Origin: Bradyrhizobium barranii subsp. barranii
Lineage (GTDB): Bacteria > Pseudomonadota > Alphaproteobacteria > Rhizobiales > Xanthobacteraceae
DNA length: 64,000 nucleotides
Assembly (NCBI RefSeq): GCF_017565645.3
Contig: NZ_CP086136.1
Span: forward strand, 5,191,501-5,255,500
Direction: 5' to 3'
The notes under the pieces were generated by a model. The model ran no database searches. It had not been told where the DNA came from and was given only the letters and a program-made list of their open reading frames with translations. This document shows, piece by piece, positions 44,622 through 53,387 of this stretch (positions within the stretch are counted from its first letter, which is position 1; each line of letters starts with the position of its first letter). A program made the translations under genes and the position numbers.

Positions 44622-45623
44622 ATGTCGACCCATATTTCAGTCCCGCCGCACGCGTTGCTCGAGCGCATCCTCACGCTGGAGATCGTGCGGGTGACGGAGC
44701 GGGCGGCGGTGTCTTCGGCGCGGCTGCGCGGGCACGGCAACGAGAAGGCGGCCGACCAGGCCGCGGTGGACGCCATGCGGCGCGAGCTCAACAAGCTGCC
44801 GATCGAGGGCACCATCGTGATCGGCGAGGGCGAGCGCGACGAGGCGCCGATGCTGTTCATCGGCGAGAAGGTTGGCATGAACGCCGGCCCGCAGGTCGAC
44901 ATCGCGGTCGACCCGCTCGAGGGCACCACGCTGTGCGCCAAGAACATGCCGGGCTCGATTGCCACCATGGCGATGGCCGACGGCGGCACGCTGCTGCACG
45001 CTCCTGACGTCTACATGGAGAAGCTCGCGATCGGTCCCGGCTACGACAAGGGTGTTGTCGAAATTGATGCCTCGCCCGCCGACAACGTCCGCCGCCTCGC
45101 CAAGGCCAAGGGTGTCCAGCCGGAAGGCATCACCGTTCTCGTGCTCGACCGCCCGCGCCATGCCAGCATCATCGAGAGCGTGCGCTCGACCGGCGCCGCC
45201 GTCCGCCTCATCACCGACGGCGACGTGGCCGGCGTGATCCACTGCGCCGATCCTGATAACACCGGCGTCGACATGTATCTCGGCACCGGCGGCGCGCCGG
45301 AAGGCGTGCTCGCGGCCGTGGCGCTGCGCTGCATCGGTGGCCAGATGCAGTGCCGCCTGATCCTGGATTCCGACGAGAAGCGCGAGCGCGCCGCCAAGAT
45401 GGGCGTCAACGATCCCAAGATGATCTACGGCATCGAGGACATGGCGCGCGGCGACTGCCTGTTCGCCGCCACCGGCGTTACCACCGGCTCGCTGCTGTCG
45501 GGCGTCAAGTTCCGCAAGGACGGCGTGATCGAGACCGAGACGGTCGTGATGCGCTCCGTCACCGGCACCGTGCGTTACATCAAGGCCGAGCACCGGCAGT
45601 TGGAGAAGTTTTACCTGGGCTGA
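44622..45623 (+). CDS. glpX: Fructose-1,6-bisphosphatase class II
   Basis: Dephosphorylates fructose-1,6-bisphosphate in gluconeogenesis (and the Calvin cycle in autotrophs); 333 residues. Metal and substrate motifs GEGERDEAPML (68-78) and VDPLEGTT (96-103), plus GTGGAPEGVLAAVALRCIGG. The start at 44622 follows GAAGGAG by seven bases. In this neighbourhood it comes after hom; the order hom-glpX-recJ is common in rhizobia, but recJ here is 10 kb away. Confidence 0.96.
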   Translation: MSTHISVPPHALLERILTLEIVRVTERAAVSSARLRGHGNEKAADQAAVDAMRRELNKLPIEGTIVIGEGERDEAPMLFIGEKVGMNAGPQVDIAVDPLEGTTLCAKNMPGSIATMAMADGGTLLHAPDVYMEKLAIGPGYDKGVVEIDASPADNVRRLAKAKGVQPEGITVLVLDRPRHASIIESVRSTGAAVRLITDGDVAGVIHCADPDNTGVDMYLGTGGAPEGVLAAVALRCIGGQMQCRLILDSDEKRERAAKMGVNDPKMIYGIEDMARGDCLFAATGVTTGSLLSGVKFRKDGVIETETVVMRSVTGTVRYIKAEHRQLEKFYLG

Positions 45624-45631
45624 CGCGCTTC

Positions 45632-45740
45632 GTCATTCCGGGGCGACGGGACCGCGCAAAGCGCGCGGCCCGGAGAAACCGGAATCTCGCGCCATAACTT
45701 CTGGATTCCGGGTTGGTGCTGACGCGCCCCCCGGAATGAC
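45632..45740. repeat. Imperfect inverted-repeat element (GTCATTCCGGGGCG type)
   Basis: The left arm GTCATTCCGGGGCG (45632-45645) and the right arm CGCCCCCCGGAATGAC (45725-45740) are inverted repeats, the right having two extra C. The element fills the gap between glpX and the HAD gene. A shorter relative lies at 59244-59284. Confidence 0.75.
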
Positions 45741-45765
45741 AAGAACAACAAAAGAGGAAGCGCAC

Positions 45766-46485
45766 ATGTCCGATCTCTCCTCCGTCAAAGCCCTGGTCTT
45801 CGACGTGTTCGGCACCGTCGTGGACTGGCGCACCAGCCTGATCACCGACCTCATGTGGTGGGGTAAGGGCCGCGGCATCTCCGCCGACTGGACCGCTTTG
45901 GTCGACGGCTGGCGCGGCATGTACACGGCCGCCATGGATGACGTGCGCAAGCACCCCGAACGTGGCTATGTCATCCTCGACGTCCTGCACCGCCGCTCGC
46001 TGGACAAGCTGGTCGAGAAGTTCGCGATCAAGGGTTTGACCGAGGCCGACCTCGACTACATCACCAAGGGCTGGCACCGCCTCAATCCCTGGCCTGACAG
46101 TGTCGCCGGCCTGACCCGGCTGAAGTCGAAATTCGTGATCTCGCCGCTGTCGAACGGCAACGTCGCGCTGCTCACCAACATGGCCAAGTTCGCCGGCCTG
46201 CCGTGGGACCTCATCATGTCGGCCGAGCTGTTCGAGCACTACAAGCCCGATCCCGAGACCTATCTCGGGGCCGCGCGCCTGCTCGGCCTCAAGCCGGAGC
46301 AGGTGATGATGGTCGCCGCCCACAACGGCGATCTCGCCGCCGCCCAGAAGAACGGGCTGAAGACCGCGTTCGTGGCGCGGCCAACGGAATACGGTCCGCT
46401 CCAGAAGGTCGATTTCGAGGCGACCGGCAATTGGGACATCGTCGCGAAGGATTTTGGCGGGGTCGCCGACAAGCTCGGCTGCTAA
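45766..46485 (+). CDS. Haloacid dehalogenase type II (HAD superfamily)
   Basis: A 239-residue HAD enzyme like L-2-haloacid dehalogenase. Nucleophile Asp13 in VFDVFGTVVDWR, the SNGN motif in ISPLSNGNVAL, the lysine in FEHYKPDPETYLGAA and the acid motif AAHNGDLAAAQ. Family members hydrolyse 2-haloacids; a different phosphate or halide substrate is possible. Start: ATG 45766 follows GAGGAAG; an earlier ATG (45736) lies inside the repeat element and is not used. Confidence 0.9.
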   Translation: MSDLSSVKALVFDVFGTVVDWRTSLITDLMWWGKGRGISADWTALVDGWRGMYTAAMDDVRKHPERGYVILDVLHRRSLDKLVEKFAIKGLTEADLDYITKGWHRLNPWPDSVAGLTRLKSKFVISPLSNGNVALLTNMAKFAGLPWDLIMSAELFEHYKPDPETYLGAARLLGLKPEQVMMVAAHNGDLAAAQKNGLKTAFVARPTEYGPLQKVDFEATGNWDIVAKDFGGVADKLGC

Positions 46486-46560
46486 GCGGCACTGCTTCAG
46501 TTTGACATCCTTCACGACAGCGCCTTTCATATCGACGATGTCGATGTGTGAGGTGCGCCC

Positions 46561-47453
46561 TTGGATACCGAGCTCGCGCGGACATTTCTGACCGTGGTCG
46601 CGACCGGCAATTTCATCACCGCCGCCGACCGGCTTCACGTCAGCCAGTCCACCGTCAGCACGCGGATCCACTCGCTCGAGGAGCTGCTCGGCTGCACGCT
46701 GTTCGTGCGCAACAAGGCGGGCGCGACGCTTACGGTGGCGGGACGGCAATTTCAGCGCCATGCCTCGACGCTTGTTCGCACCGTCGAGCAGGCCCGCCAC
46801 GACGTCGGCCTCCCCAAGGGCTTTAACGGGGCGCTGGTGGTCGGCGGCCGCATCGGCCTGTGGGAGGAGTTCCTGCTGCTTTGGGTGCCGCGCATGCAGG
46901 AGGCCAATCCTCAGATCTCCATCCGGGCCGAGAGCGCCCTTGAGCCCGAGTTGATGCAGGGGCTGGTCGAGGGACGCATCGACATCGGCGTGATGTACAC
47001 CCCGCAAAGCCGCCCCGCCTCAAGGTCGAGTTGCTGATCGAGGAGCAGCTTGTGCTGGTGTCGACCAATCCCAGGAGCGATCCGGAGCCGCAGGATGGCT
47101 ACGTCTATGTCGACTGGGGGCCCGAATTCTACGCCCGCCACAGCGCCGTCTTTCCCAATTTCGCGGGGCCTGTGCTGACCGCCAACATCGGCTGGCTCGG
47201 GCTGCAGCACGTCCTCGCCAACGGCGGCTCCGGCTATTTTGCGCACCGGATCGTCGAGCCGCTGCTGAAGGCACGGCGGCTTCACCTGGTGGTGGGAGCG
47301 CCGAAATTCTCGATGCCTGCCTATGTCGTCTATTCGGTCGACCAGCCCGACGACCACGTGCAGAGCGCGATAGCGATCATGCGCGACCTCGCCGCCGAGC
47401 AGACCCGGCGGGTGACGGAAACGCCGGCGCGTGGTGCGCGCAAGCGCCGCTGA
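46561..47453 (+). pseudogene. LysR family regulator, frameshifted
   Basis: The first part (from TTG 46561, MDTELARTFLTVVATGNFIT) is a LysR helix-turn-helix with AADRLHVSQSTVSTRIHSLE, and the frame closes at a stop near 47037 after GVMYTPQSRP. The sensible continuation (KVELLIEEQLVLVSTNPR to the stop at 47453) is in the -1 frame. A single-base loss around 47012-47019 splits one protein of about 298 residues. The substrate-binding domain is otherwise intact. It might be functional if the loss is a sequencing error. GAGG lies before the TTG. Confidence 0.85.
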
Positions 47454-47471
47454 CGGCTCGTTTGATTGGAT

Positions 47472-47681
47472 CTATCCGCGCCGGTGCAGGCGGGTCTCGG
47501 CGAGCGCCGTCACCGCGCCAAGTGCGAGCGTCGCGACGACGATGTCCGCAGTCGCGTCAAAGCCGACTGCGAGAACCGCAGCGGCGATCACCGCGGCCAG
47601 CACGGTGATGGTGAAGCCTTCGTCGGTTACCAACCGTCGCGCGCCGCCGAGAAGCGCTGCACGCTTGTTCGTGGGACGCAT
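47472..47681 (-). CDS. Small membrane protein (69 aa) at the end of the MFS gene group
   Basis: A 69-residue protein with a basic N-terminus (MRPTNKRAALLGGARRL) and two hydrophobic segments (FTITVLAAVIAAAVLAVGF and ADIVVATLALGAVTALAE). The start lies seven bases after the stop of the 41-residue subunit gene. Not a recognised family. Its position suggests co-transcription with the MFS carrier. Confidence 0.6.
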   Translation of the reverse strand: MRPTNKRAALLGGARRLVTDEGFTITVLAAVIAAAVLAVGFDATADIVVATLALGAVTALAETRLHRRG

Positions 47682-47688
47682 TCGCCGC

Positions 47689-47814
47689 CTACTGAAACAG
47701 CTTCATGGCGTTGAGCAAAGTCTGGATCACGCCCGCGAGCAGGGGGATGCCCGCAAAGCTCCAGGCCAGCGCCAATTGCAGCGGGGTGGTCTTTGCCGTC
47801 TGAGCGGTCTGCAT
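47689..47814 (-). CDS. MFS transporter small subunit-like peptide (41 aa)
   Basis: A 41-residue single-helix protein, MQTAQTAKTTPLQLALAWSF followed by AGIPLLAGVIQTLLNAMKLF. The LALAWxxxGIPLLxGVxQTLxNAxKLF pattern is the one I associate with the small subunit found beside oxalate/formate-type MFS carriers. It is four bases downstream of the 52-residue gene and 190 bases after the MFS gene. The start has a GGGGG run nine bases upstream. Confidence 0.8.
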   Translation of the reverse strand: MQTAQTAKTTPLQLALAWSFAGIPLLAGVIQTLLNAMKLFQ

Positions 47815-47818
47815 GATG

Positions 47819-47977
47819 TCAGGCCCCCGAGGGATTGTTGCTCGCCGCGGCTGCGGCCGCGATCTCGGTGGCACGATGCACCGGCCGCATCGCCGCCATC
47901 GTCCGGGATACCCGCCAGGCGATCCAGCTCAGCAGCGATTGGGAGAATGACGCTTCGCTCCGTGATGTCGTGGTCAT
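47819..47977 (-). CDS. Small protein (52 aa) between MFS carrier and small subunit
   Basis: A 52-codon frame from ATG 47977, preceded by a perfect GGAGG five bases upstream. The product has an amphipathic middle (FSQSLLSWIAWRVSRTMAAM) and an Ala-rich tail ending NNPSGA. It lies between the carrier and the small-subunit gene with 27 and 4 bases of spacing. It is not recognised. The strong ribosome site and tight spacing argue that it is translated. Confidence 0.55.
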   Translation of the reverse strand: MTTTSRSEASFSQSLLSWIAWRVSRTMAAMRPVHRATEIAAAAAASNNPSGA

Positions 47978-48004
47978 GGTCGCCTCCTTGTGTTCGTCCG
48001 AACG

Positions 48005-49426
48005 TCAGGCAGCACGCGCCGCCTCGAGACCTGAATTGTCCTCGTCCTGCATGTGATGACGCTTGTCGACGGCACGGACGCAGAGGTTGGCGAGGAAGCC
48101 GACCACGAGCAGTCCGGCCATGATGTACATGGTCGTGTTGTAGGCCTGCGCCTTCGGCACACCATGCGTGACGTTGTATTCGCGGATGTAGTTGATCAGC
48201 ACAGGCCCGGCGATTCCGGCCATCGACCAGGCCGTCAGCAGGATGCCGTGGATGGCGCCGACATAGCGCGTGCCGAACATGTCGCGCAGATAGGCCGGCA
48301 CGGTGGAAAAGCCGCCGCCATACATGCTGACGATGATCAGGAAGCACAGCACGAACAGCACGACATTGCCGCTCGCGCCGGCATAGGGCACGGTCACGTA
48401 GAGGGCGATTCCGAGCACCATGTAGACGAAATAGGTGCTCTTGCGTCCGATGAAGTCGGATAGCGAGGCCCAGCTGAAACGTCCGCCCATGTTGAACAGG
48501 CTCATCAGGCCGACGAGACCTGCGGCCGCCACCGCGGTGATGTGGGCGGGGAACATCTCCTGGCTCATCGCCGAGGCCTGGCCGAGCACGCCGATGCCGG
48601 CGGTGGTGTTGCAGAACAGCACGATCCAGATCAGCCAGAACTGCGGCGTCTTGACCGCCTGGTAGACGAACACGTCGTTCCTGGTCATCAGCTTGGTGGC
48701 GGCCGCAGGCGGCACATAACCCTCCGGCTTCCAGCCCTGCGCCGGCACGCGCACGATGGCGGAGCCGACCATCATGAAGACGAAGTAGACACAGCCGAGC
48801 GTGATGAAGGCGCCGAGCACGCCGACGTCGCTCGTGGTCGCAAACTTGCTCATCAGCCATACGGAGAGGGGGGAAGCGATCAGCGCGCCGCCGCCAAAGC
48901 CCATGATCGCCATGCCGGTAGCCATCCCCGGCCGGTCGGGAAACCACTTCATGAGCGTCGAAACCGGGGAGATGTAGCCGATGCCGAGCGCGCAGCCGCC
49001 GATCACGCCGTAGCCGAGATAGATGATCCAGAGATTGTGGAGATAGACGCCGAGGGCCGAGATCAGGAATGCGCTCGCCCAGGCAACGCCGGCAGTGAAC
49101 ATCGCCTTGCGCGGGCCGCCTTCCTCGACCCAGCGTCCGAACACTGCGGCCGACAGTCCGAGGAAAACCATCGCGATGGAGAAAATCCAGCCGAGCTCGG
49201 TGAGCTTCCAGTCGCCGGATGCCGATTGGGTGACGCCGATCAGCTTGGTCATCGGCAGGTTGAAGACGCTGAAGGCGTAGGCCTGTCCGATGCACAAATG
49301 CACGCAAAGCGCCGCGGGCGGCACCATCCATCGGCTGTAGCCCGGCCTTGCGATCGTGTGCTCGCGATCAAGGAAGGGCAGCAGCGAACGTGCAGGCATT
49401 CCCGATGCGTCGAGCGTCGTCGTCAT
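48005..49426 (-). CDS. MFS transporter, oxalate/formate antiporter type
   Basis: A 473-residue major facilitator carrier with twelve helices. Marks include GQAYAFSVFNLP, GRWVEEGGPRKAMF in loop 2-3, and GIGYISPVSTLMKWFPDRPGMATG, the pattern of the oxalate:formate antiporter branch. OxlT exchanges oxalate for formate; related carriers move other small carboxylates, so the substrate is unsettled. Three small genes follow on the same strand. Its 5' region (49427-49600) is AT-rich compared with the surroundings and probably contains the promoter. Confidence 0.9.
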   Translation of the reverse strand: MTTTLDASGMPARSLLPFLDREHTIARPGYSRWMVPPAALCVHLCIGQAYAFSVFNLPMTKLIGVTQSASGDWKLTELGWIFSIAMVFLGLSAAVFGRWVEEGGPRKAMFTAGVAWASAFLISALGVYLHNLWIIYLGYGVIGGCALGIGYISPVSTLMKWFPDRPGMATGMAIMGFGGGALIASPLSVWLMSKFATTSDVGVLGAFITLGCVYFVFMMVGSAIVRVPAQGWKPEGYVPPAAATKLMTRNDVFVYQAVKTPQFWLIWIVLFCNTTAGIGVLGQASAMSQEMFPAHITAVAAAGLVGLMSLFNMGGRFSWASLSDFIGRKSTYFVYMVLGIALYVTVPYAGASGNVVLFVLCFLIIVSMYGGGFSTVPAYLRDMFGTRYVGAIHGILLTAWSMAGIAGPVLINYIREYNVTHGVPKAQAYNTTMYIMAGLLVVGFLANLCVRAVDKRHHMQDEDNSGLEAARAA

Positions 49427-49605
49427 CCAATCCTCCGGTGCCTCGCTGTTCTCGGGGGCGGCCTTTACGGGCAGCCGGGCGATGGCGCGGGATCAGGCTA
49501 CGCAGAAGGATGATTTTGACAAACGAATAATATGCGCTGTTACAATCGGATTAATCGATATTAGAAAAAGCAGAAATCGGCATGGCGTTTTCGCGATAGA
49601 CAAAA

Positions 49606-49634
49606 GGTCCGGGCGGTCTCGCGCCGCCCGGACC
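49606..49634 (-). terminator. Rho-independent terminator of the hydrolase gene
   Basis: Perfect 11-base stem GGTCCGGGCGG (49606-49616) and CCGCCCGGACC (49624-49634) with a seven-base loop, and TTTT on the minus strand. It lies about 60 bases past the hydrolase stop. Confidence 0.85.
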
Positions 49635-49691
49635 TGATCTGAAGAATGACAACGTCATCTGCATTGGTTTGGTACGGTATGTCAGCCGATG

Positions 49692-50378
49692 CTACTTCGC
49701 TGTGACCGCATTCGCAGCCTTCCGGATCACATCCAGCACCACATCCGGCTTCGACAGCATGGGGACGTGGGACGAAGGCACTTCGGTCACGGTGGCGTTC
49801 ATGCGCTTCGAGACGAAGTGTTGCAGATCGGGGTGAACCGTCTGGTCCTTGCTGGCGAGGATGTACCAGCTCGGCTTCGAGGTCCACGCTGTGCCATCGA
49901 CCTTCTGGGTCAGGAGATCCGCAACCGGCGCCCCTTGCGTTGCGTAGACCAGCTTTTGCTCGGCTTCGGGCAGGTCGCCGGCAAAGTACGTCAGGCCGCT
50001 TGGCTTGAGCCAGACACGGCCCGCCGGCGCGTCGATGTGGCCGAACACCTGCGTCGTCGGAAATTTTGCAATCTGGCTCTGCGAAGTTTCGTCGGCAGCG
50101 GGCGCGAGCGCGGCGATGTAGACCAGCGCGGCGACCCGCGGATCGGTTCCGGCATGCGTGATCAGTGTGCCGCCATAGGAGTGGCCGACGAGGACCACGG
50201 GTCCAGGAACACGGCCAAAGCACGCCGTCACGCAGGCGACGTCGGTTGCGAGTGAATCGAGCCCGTGCTGGCTCGCCAGGACCTCGTGGCCTTCGGCTTG
50301 CAGCGCCGGGATCAGCTTGCCGAAGCACGATCCGTCAGCCCAGAGGCCGTGCGCGAAAACGATGCTTGGTTTGGTCAT
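49692..50378 (-). CDS. Alpha/beta hydrolase (EstA/salicylate esterase-like)
   Basis: A 228-residue cytoplasmic alpha/beta hydrolase. Opening VFAHGLWADGSCF, the nucleophile elbow GHSYGG with Ser67, and a late His in SSHVPML. The pattern is that of short esterases related to plant methyl-salicylate esterases and the pyrethroid hydrolase group. Substrate unknown. It is monocistronic with a terminator downstream; 276 bases upstream contain no gene. Confidence 0.9.
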   Translation of the reverse strand: MTKPSIVFAHGLWADGSCFGKLIPALQAEGHEVLASQHGLDSLATDVACVTACFGRVPGPVVLVGHSYGGTLITHAGTDPRVAALVYIAALAPAADETSQSQIAKFPTTQVFGHIDAPAGRVWLKPSGLTYFAGDLPEAEQKLVYATQGAPVADLLTQKVDGTAWTSKPSWYILASKDQTVHPDLQHFVSKRMNATVTEVPSSHVPMLSKPDVVLDVIRKAANAVTAK

Positions 50379-50654
50379 GAGATGGTCTCCGTTGGCTGCG
50401 CAACGGCGAGCCGAGGTGCTCGCGGAGCGTGAAGCGGGGGAGCTTCACGTCTAACGCGCGACCACGTCAGCTGACAGAGGGGCGCAAGGATAATCGGGCG
50501 AATGCGAAATTGAGCAAGTTCGGCTCGTGAGCCGAATGCAGCATACGCCCCACACGACAGAGAGCGTGCATCAGTTCAATGGTCCGGGCAGCGTGCACCG
50601 TCGCGATAGTGTCTCCTGATAGCGCGATGCGGCAGGACTGGACGAATCTTTGCG

Positions 50655-51137
50655 TCAGGATGGCGTGCGCATGCCGAGGCGTTCGACGAAGCGCACGAGG
50701 TAACCGTCCGGATCCTGGACGAGGAATTCACGCTGGCCGAATTCCTGGTCGCCGACCCGATACCAGGCTTCGTTCGGCTGCTCGTAGAGCGGCCATTTGG
50801 CATCGCGGAGAGCGCTCAGCATGGGATCAATGCGATCGACGACCATCTGGAAATTGACGCCGCGTCCGAATGGCCGCTGCATCTCGGCCGTCTCCCAGCG
50901 TCCATTCAATTCGCAGAGCATGACCTGCAAACGCCCCCTGACGAGATACGCAAATCGCGCATTGGGGCGATCATAAGCGAGCTCGAAGCCGAGCAAGTCG
51001 CGCCAGAACGGCAGGCTGGCTTGAATGCTGGAAACGCCGAGTTCGGGAACGAGATCGGCAAAGCCGCCTCGCGGCGTGCTTCCCGTGCTGTCGGAGGTCG
51101 CACGCGCGGCGGGGTCTGAGGGCAGCGGTTTGTTCAT
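50655..51137 (-). CDS. VOC family (glyoxalase/bleomycin-resistance fold) protein
   Basis: A 160-residue vicinal-oxygen-chelate protein. Residues about 30-155 form paired beta-alpha-beta-beta-beta units: VPELGVSSIQASLPFWRDLL, FAYLVRGRLQVML and a final EFLVQDPDGYLVRFVERLG. Members either chelate metal for lyase/dioxygenase chemistry or simply bind a drug. The ligand set is incomplete, so an antibiotic-binding role is likelier than catalysis; not certain. Confidence 0.85.
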   Translation of the reverse strand: MNKPLPSDPAARATSDSTGSTPRGGFADLVPELGVSSIQASLPFWRDLLGFELAYDRPNARFAYLVRGRLQVMLCELNGRWETAEMQRPFGRGVNFQMVVDRIDPMLSALRDAKWPLYEQPNEAWYRVGDQEFGQREFLVQDPDGYLVRFVERLGMRTPS

Positions 51138-51247
51138 TGCGGCGTCGCCTGATCTTATGACCGATCTTCGGGGCGGTTATCGCAGCGAAGCGGCGCGAAG
51201 GCCAGACGCGGAATGGGGCGAACGAGTGCTCGCCGGGCACGGCCGCC

Positions 51248-51439
51248 TCACGCGATCCGCAGCGCGAGGTCGTTTCCTTCCGTCTCGGCAAAGCCCGCCT
51301 GCAACACCTCTTCGCGCTTGTGGCGCAGATGCGCACGCAGGATGTGGGAGAGGCCGGCGCCATCGCGCCGCTGCAGCGCGTTCAAGATCGCCTCGTGCTC
51401 CTTCACGGCGAACGCCCAGCGCTGCGGTGTCATCGGCGC
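51248..51439 (-). pseudogene. GntR (FCD-type) regulator relic
   Basis: About 60 residues on the minus strand (AVKEHEAILNALQRRDGAGL, then HILRAHLRHKREEVLQ, ending NDLALRIA) are the C-terminal end of a GntR-family FCD domain. Upstream of position 51439 nothing of the DNA-binding part remains. An in-frame start at 51433 gives only a 61-codon frame. The relic seems to have lost its first two-thirds by deletion. Confidence 0.7.
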
Positions 51440-51563
51440 ACGCCCGCGCACGGCACCGCCTACGACATCGCAGGGCAAGGCATCGCGTCGATCGGCGCCA
51501 GCCGCGCCGCGTTGCTGCTGGCCGCTGAGATGGCCGCGCGCCGCGCTGCGTGACGAGGCGGCG

Positions 51564-51977
51564 CTACTTCGTGATCGGCGTGACCAGCTCCTTGTCTGCC
51601 GAATCCACGACGAAGACGGCCAGCAGCTTCGCAGGTTCGGTATCGCTGGCATTCGCGCTTATGGCGTGACGGTCGCCGGGCTTTTCGAAGAAATTCTCTC
51701 CTTTGCGATAGACCTTGGCGGGCTCGTCATTGACCCGACTGCGGATCGCTCCTTCCAGGATGGTCGCATAGATGAATGCGGAGCGCGGATGCATGTGGGC
51801 CGGCGAGGAGCCTCCGGGACCATACTCGACCAGCACGCCCTTCATGCTCTTGCCCGGGACGTTCGGCAGCGCCTGGTCGAACACGACCGTCACTTTGGCC
51901 AGAGGTGCCGGTTCGGCCGCATAAGCCGTCAGGATTGATGCGGCATAAACCGCCGTTGCGATCAGCAATCTGCGCAT
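51564..51977 (-). CDS. Exported cupin-domain protein
   Basis: A 137-residue exported single-cupin protein. The signal peptide (RRLLIATAVYAASILTAYAA) precedes AEPAPL. The cupin has GPGGSSPAHMHPRSAFIYATI (metal His cluster), GENFFEKPGDRHAISANAS and LLAVFVVDS. It is clearly paralogous to the cupin at 62624-63127, which shares ALPNVPGK and SANAS-TEPA. It is 50 bases downstream of the NAD(P)-binding protein gene and probably in one operon. Start: ATG 51977. Confidence 0.88.
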   Translation of the reverse strand: MRRLLIATAVYAASILTAYAAEPAPLAKVTVVFDQALPNVPGKSMKGVLVEYGPGGSSPAHMHPRSAFIYATILEGAIRSRVNDEPAKVYRKGENFFEKPGDRHAISANASDTEPAKLLAVFVVDSADKELVTPITK

Positions 51978-52027
51978 GGGATTTCCTTCATTGCCGTGGG
52001 TGTCGTGATTGAAGCTCTTGCGGCCCC

Positions 52028-52771
52028 TCAGAGTCTTGCGAGCCACGTTGCGAGCGGCGTTTTTCCAAGCCGCGCTTCGCCGAGCGGGTTCAGTGATGTG
52101 TCGTCAATGGGGGCGCCGTAGTACGGTGCCTTCGGGTCTCCCACCACCGGTCGGGCGTCGCCGGATGCCTTGAGGCGCCGCGCAATGAATTCATTGAAGG
52201 GGGCCTTCTCGGGTCCTGCGATATCTATGGTGCCGTTGAGCGGCCGGCCCATGGCGACCTCCGCGAGGCGATCGGCAACGTCTTCGGCGGCGATCGGCTG
52301 AAACAGTGCGGACGGGACGACGATCTTTCCTTCGACCACAGCCGTTTCGGCAATGGCGCCCAGGAATTCGAAGAACTGGGTGGCACGAACGATGGAGTAG
52401 GGGACCGACGTGGATTTGATGATGGTCTCCTGGGCGAGCTTGGCCCGAAAATAGGAATTGTCGGGCGACCGTTCGGTCCCCACGATCGACAGCGCCACGT
52501 GATGCTTCACGCCCGCGGCCGCCTCTGCCGCGACGAGGTTTGTGCTCGAGCGCTGGAAGAAATCGAGCACGGCGGCGGGCTCCCAGGACGGTGCGTTGGC
52601 AACGTCGACGACGACATCCGCGCCAGCCAGCGCTGCTGCGAGGCCTTCCCCGGTCACGGCGTTCACGCCTGATTTCGGCGAGGCTGCAACGGCCTCGTGG
52701 CCGTGTTGTTTCAACTTTGTCACGAGCTTGGATCCGATCAATCCGGTCCCGCCGATCACGACGATCTTCAT
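52028..52771 (-). CDS. NAD(P)-binding NmrA-like protein
   Basis: A 247-residue atypical short-chain dehydrogenase. The glycine-rich loop IGGTGLIGSKL is at about 6-16, and the fold continues with VVVDVANAPSW, HHVALSIVGTERSPDNSYF and the SIVRATQFFEF block. NmrA-type members often act as redox sensors or azoreductase/quinone-reductase-like enzymes. It lies just upstream of the exported cupin gene. Start at 52771 with GGAGA seven bases upstream; another ATG at 52789 is possible. Confidence 0.88.
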   Translation of the reverse strand: MKIVVIGGTGLIGSKLVTKLKQHGHEAVAASPKSGVNAVTGEGLAAALAGADVVVDVANAPSWEPAAVLDFFQRSSTNLVAAEAAAGVKHHVALSIVGTERSPDNSYFRAKLAQETIIKSTSVPYSIVRATQFFEFLGAIAETAVVEGKIVVPSALFQPIAAEDVADRLAEVAMGRPLNGTIDIAGPEKAPFNEFIARRLKASGDARPVVGDPKAPYYGAPIDDTSLNPLGEARLGKTPLATWLARL

Positions 52772-53140
52772 GGCATGTCTCCTCGGCATGTGACGAGCGT
52801 GAGTGATCCCAATCCGTGAGCCGATCACGTCACGTCGCCCAACGTGATGCGAAGCGCAGCGTAGCCGAGCAATGCGGCGGGCTCTTGCCTGTAACCGGCC
52901 TGCTTTGCCGGAAAATGCTTCAGAAGACTCGTTGCGACGGGGTGGGCGCCGCGCCCGCCGTGGTCGGATCGAAGCCCAACGCAAGAAATTTGCTGCATGT
53001 GCTCTGCTCGTGCGAAGGCGGCAAAATTGCTCCGAGGTCAATGTTCTTATTGTACTGAGTAGTGTACCGGTTCATATTGCGCCGCATCGCCCCTCAAATG
53101 CACCGAGAGGTGGTCGCGCCCGACAAAGCGGAGCAACAGA
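52772..53140. other. Divergent intergenic region with possible operator
   Basis: No gene seen. TGTACTGAGTAGTGTACC (53051-53068) contains GTAC half-sites in a symmetric arrangement and overlaps a TACAAT box for the minus-strand gene; it could be a regulator site. A further inverted repeat, ATCACGT and ACGTGAT, lies near 52825-52850. Both are inferred by eye. Confidence 0.35.
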
Positions 53141-53314
53141 ATGAGCGTGAGTTATCTTGATGTGTTTCTGGCATTCCTCGGAATGACCTTTGGCCTGCCT
53201 TCAGTGCTGCCCGGTCTCTTTTTCCAGCCGAAGGCCGAGCAGCCTCGAACCTCGCAAGCGACGTCGACCGACGCCGGCCCAACAGCAACCGATGACGACG
53301 TCACGGCGACCTGA
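53141..53314 (+). CDS. Small membrane protein (57 aa), unknown
   Basis: A 57-codon frame starting ATG 53141 with GGAG about seven bases upstream. The product starts MSVSYLDVFLAFLGMTFGLP, one hydrophobic stretch, then a Pro/Thr/Asp-rich tail. It lies 73 bases before the TauE gene on the same strand. No family recognised; it could be a short membrane partner of the transporter. Confidence 0.5.
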   Translation: MSVSYLDVFLAFLGMTFGLPSVLPGLFFQPKAEQPRTSQATSTDAGPTATDDDVTAT

Positions 53315-53387
53315 GCCAAGTCTCGCCCGCGATGTTTCGGCGTGACGCGAGCCGAGGCGCGAGCGTGACGGTCATGGAGATGCGCAG

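Noticed and set aside
49500..49560. TTGACA followed by TACAAT on the plus strand as a promoter
   Set aside because: The spacer is 19 bases and no plus-strand gene lies downstream; the AT-rich stretch more likely serves the minus-strand MFS gene.
53094..53288. 64-codon minus-strand frame opposite the 57-residue gene
   Set aside because: The plus-strand frame has the ribosome site and hydrophobic pattern; the minus frame has neither.
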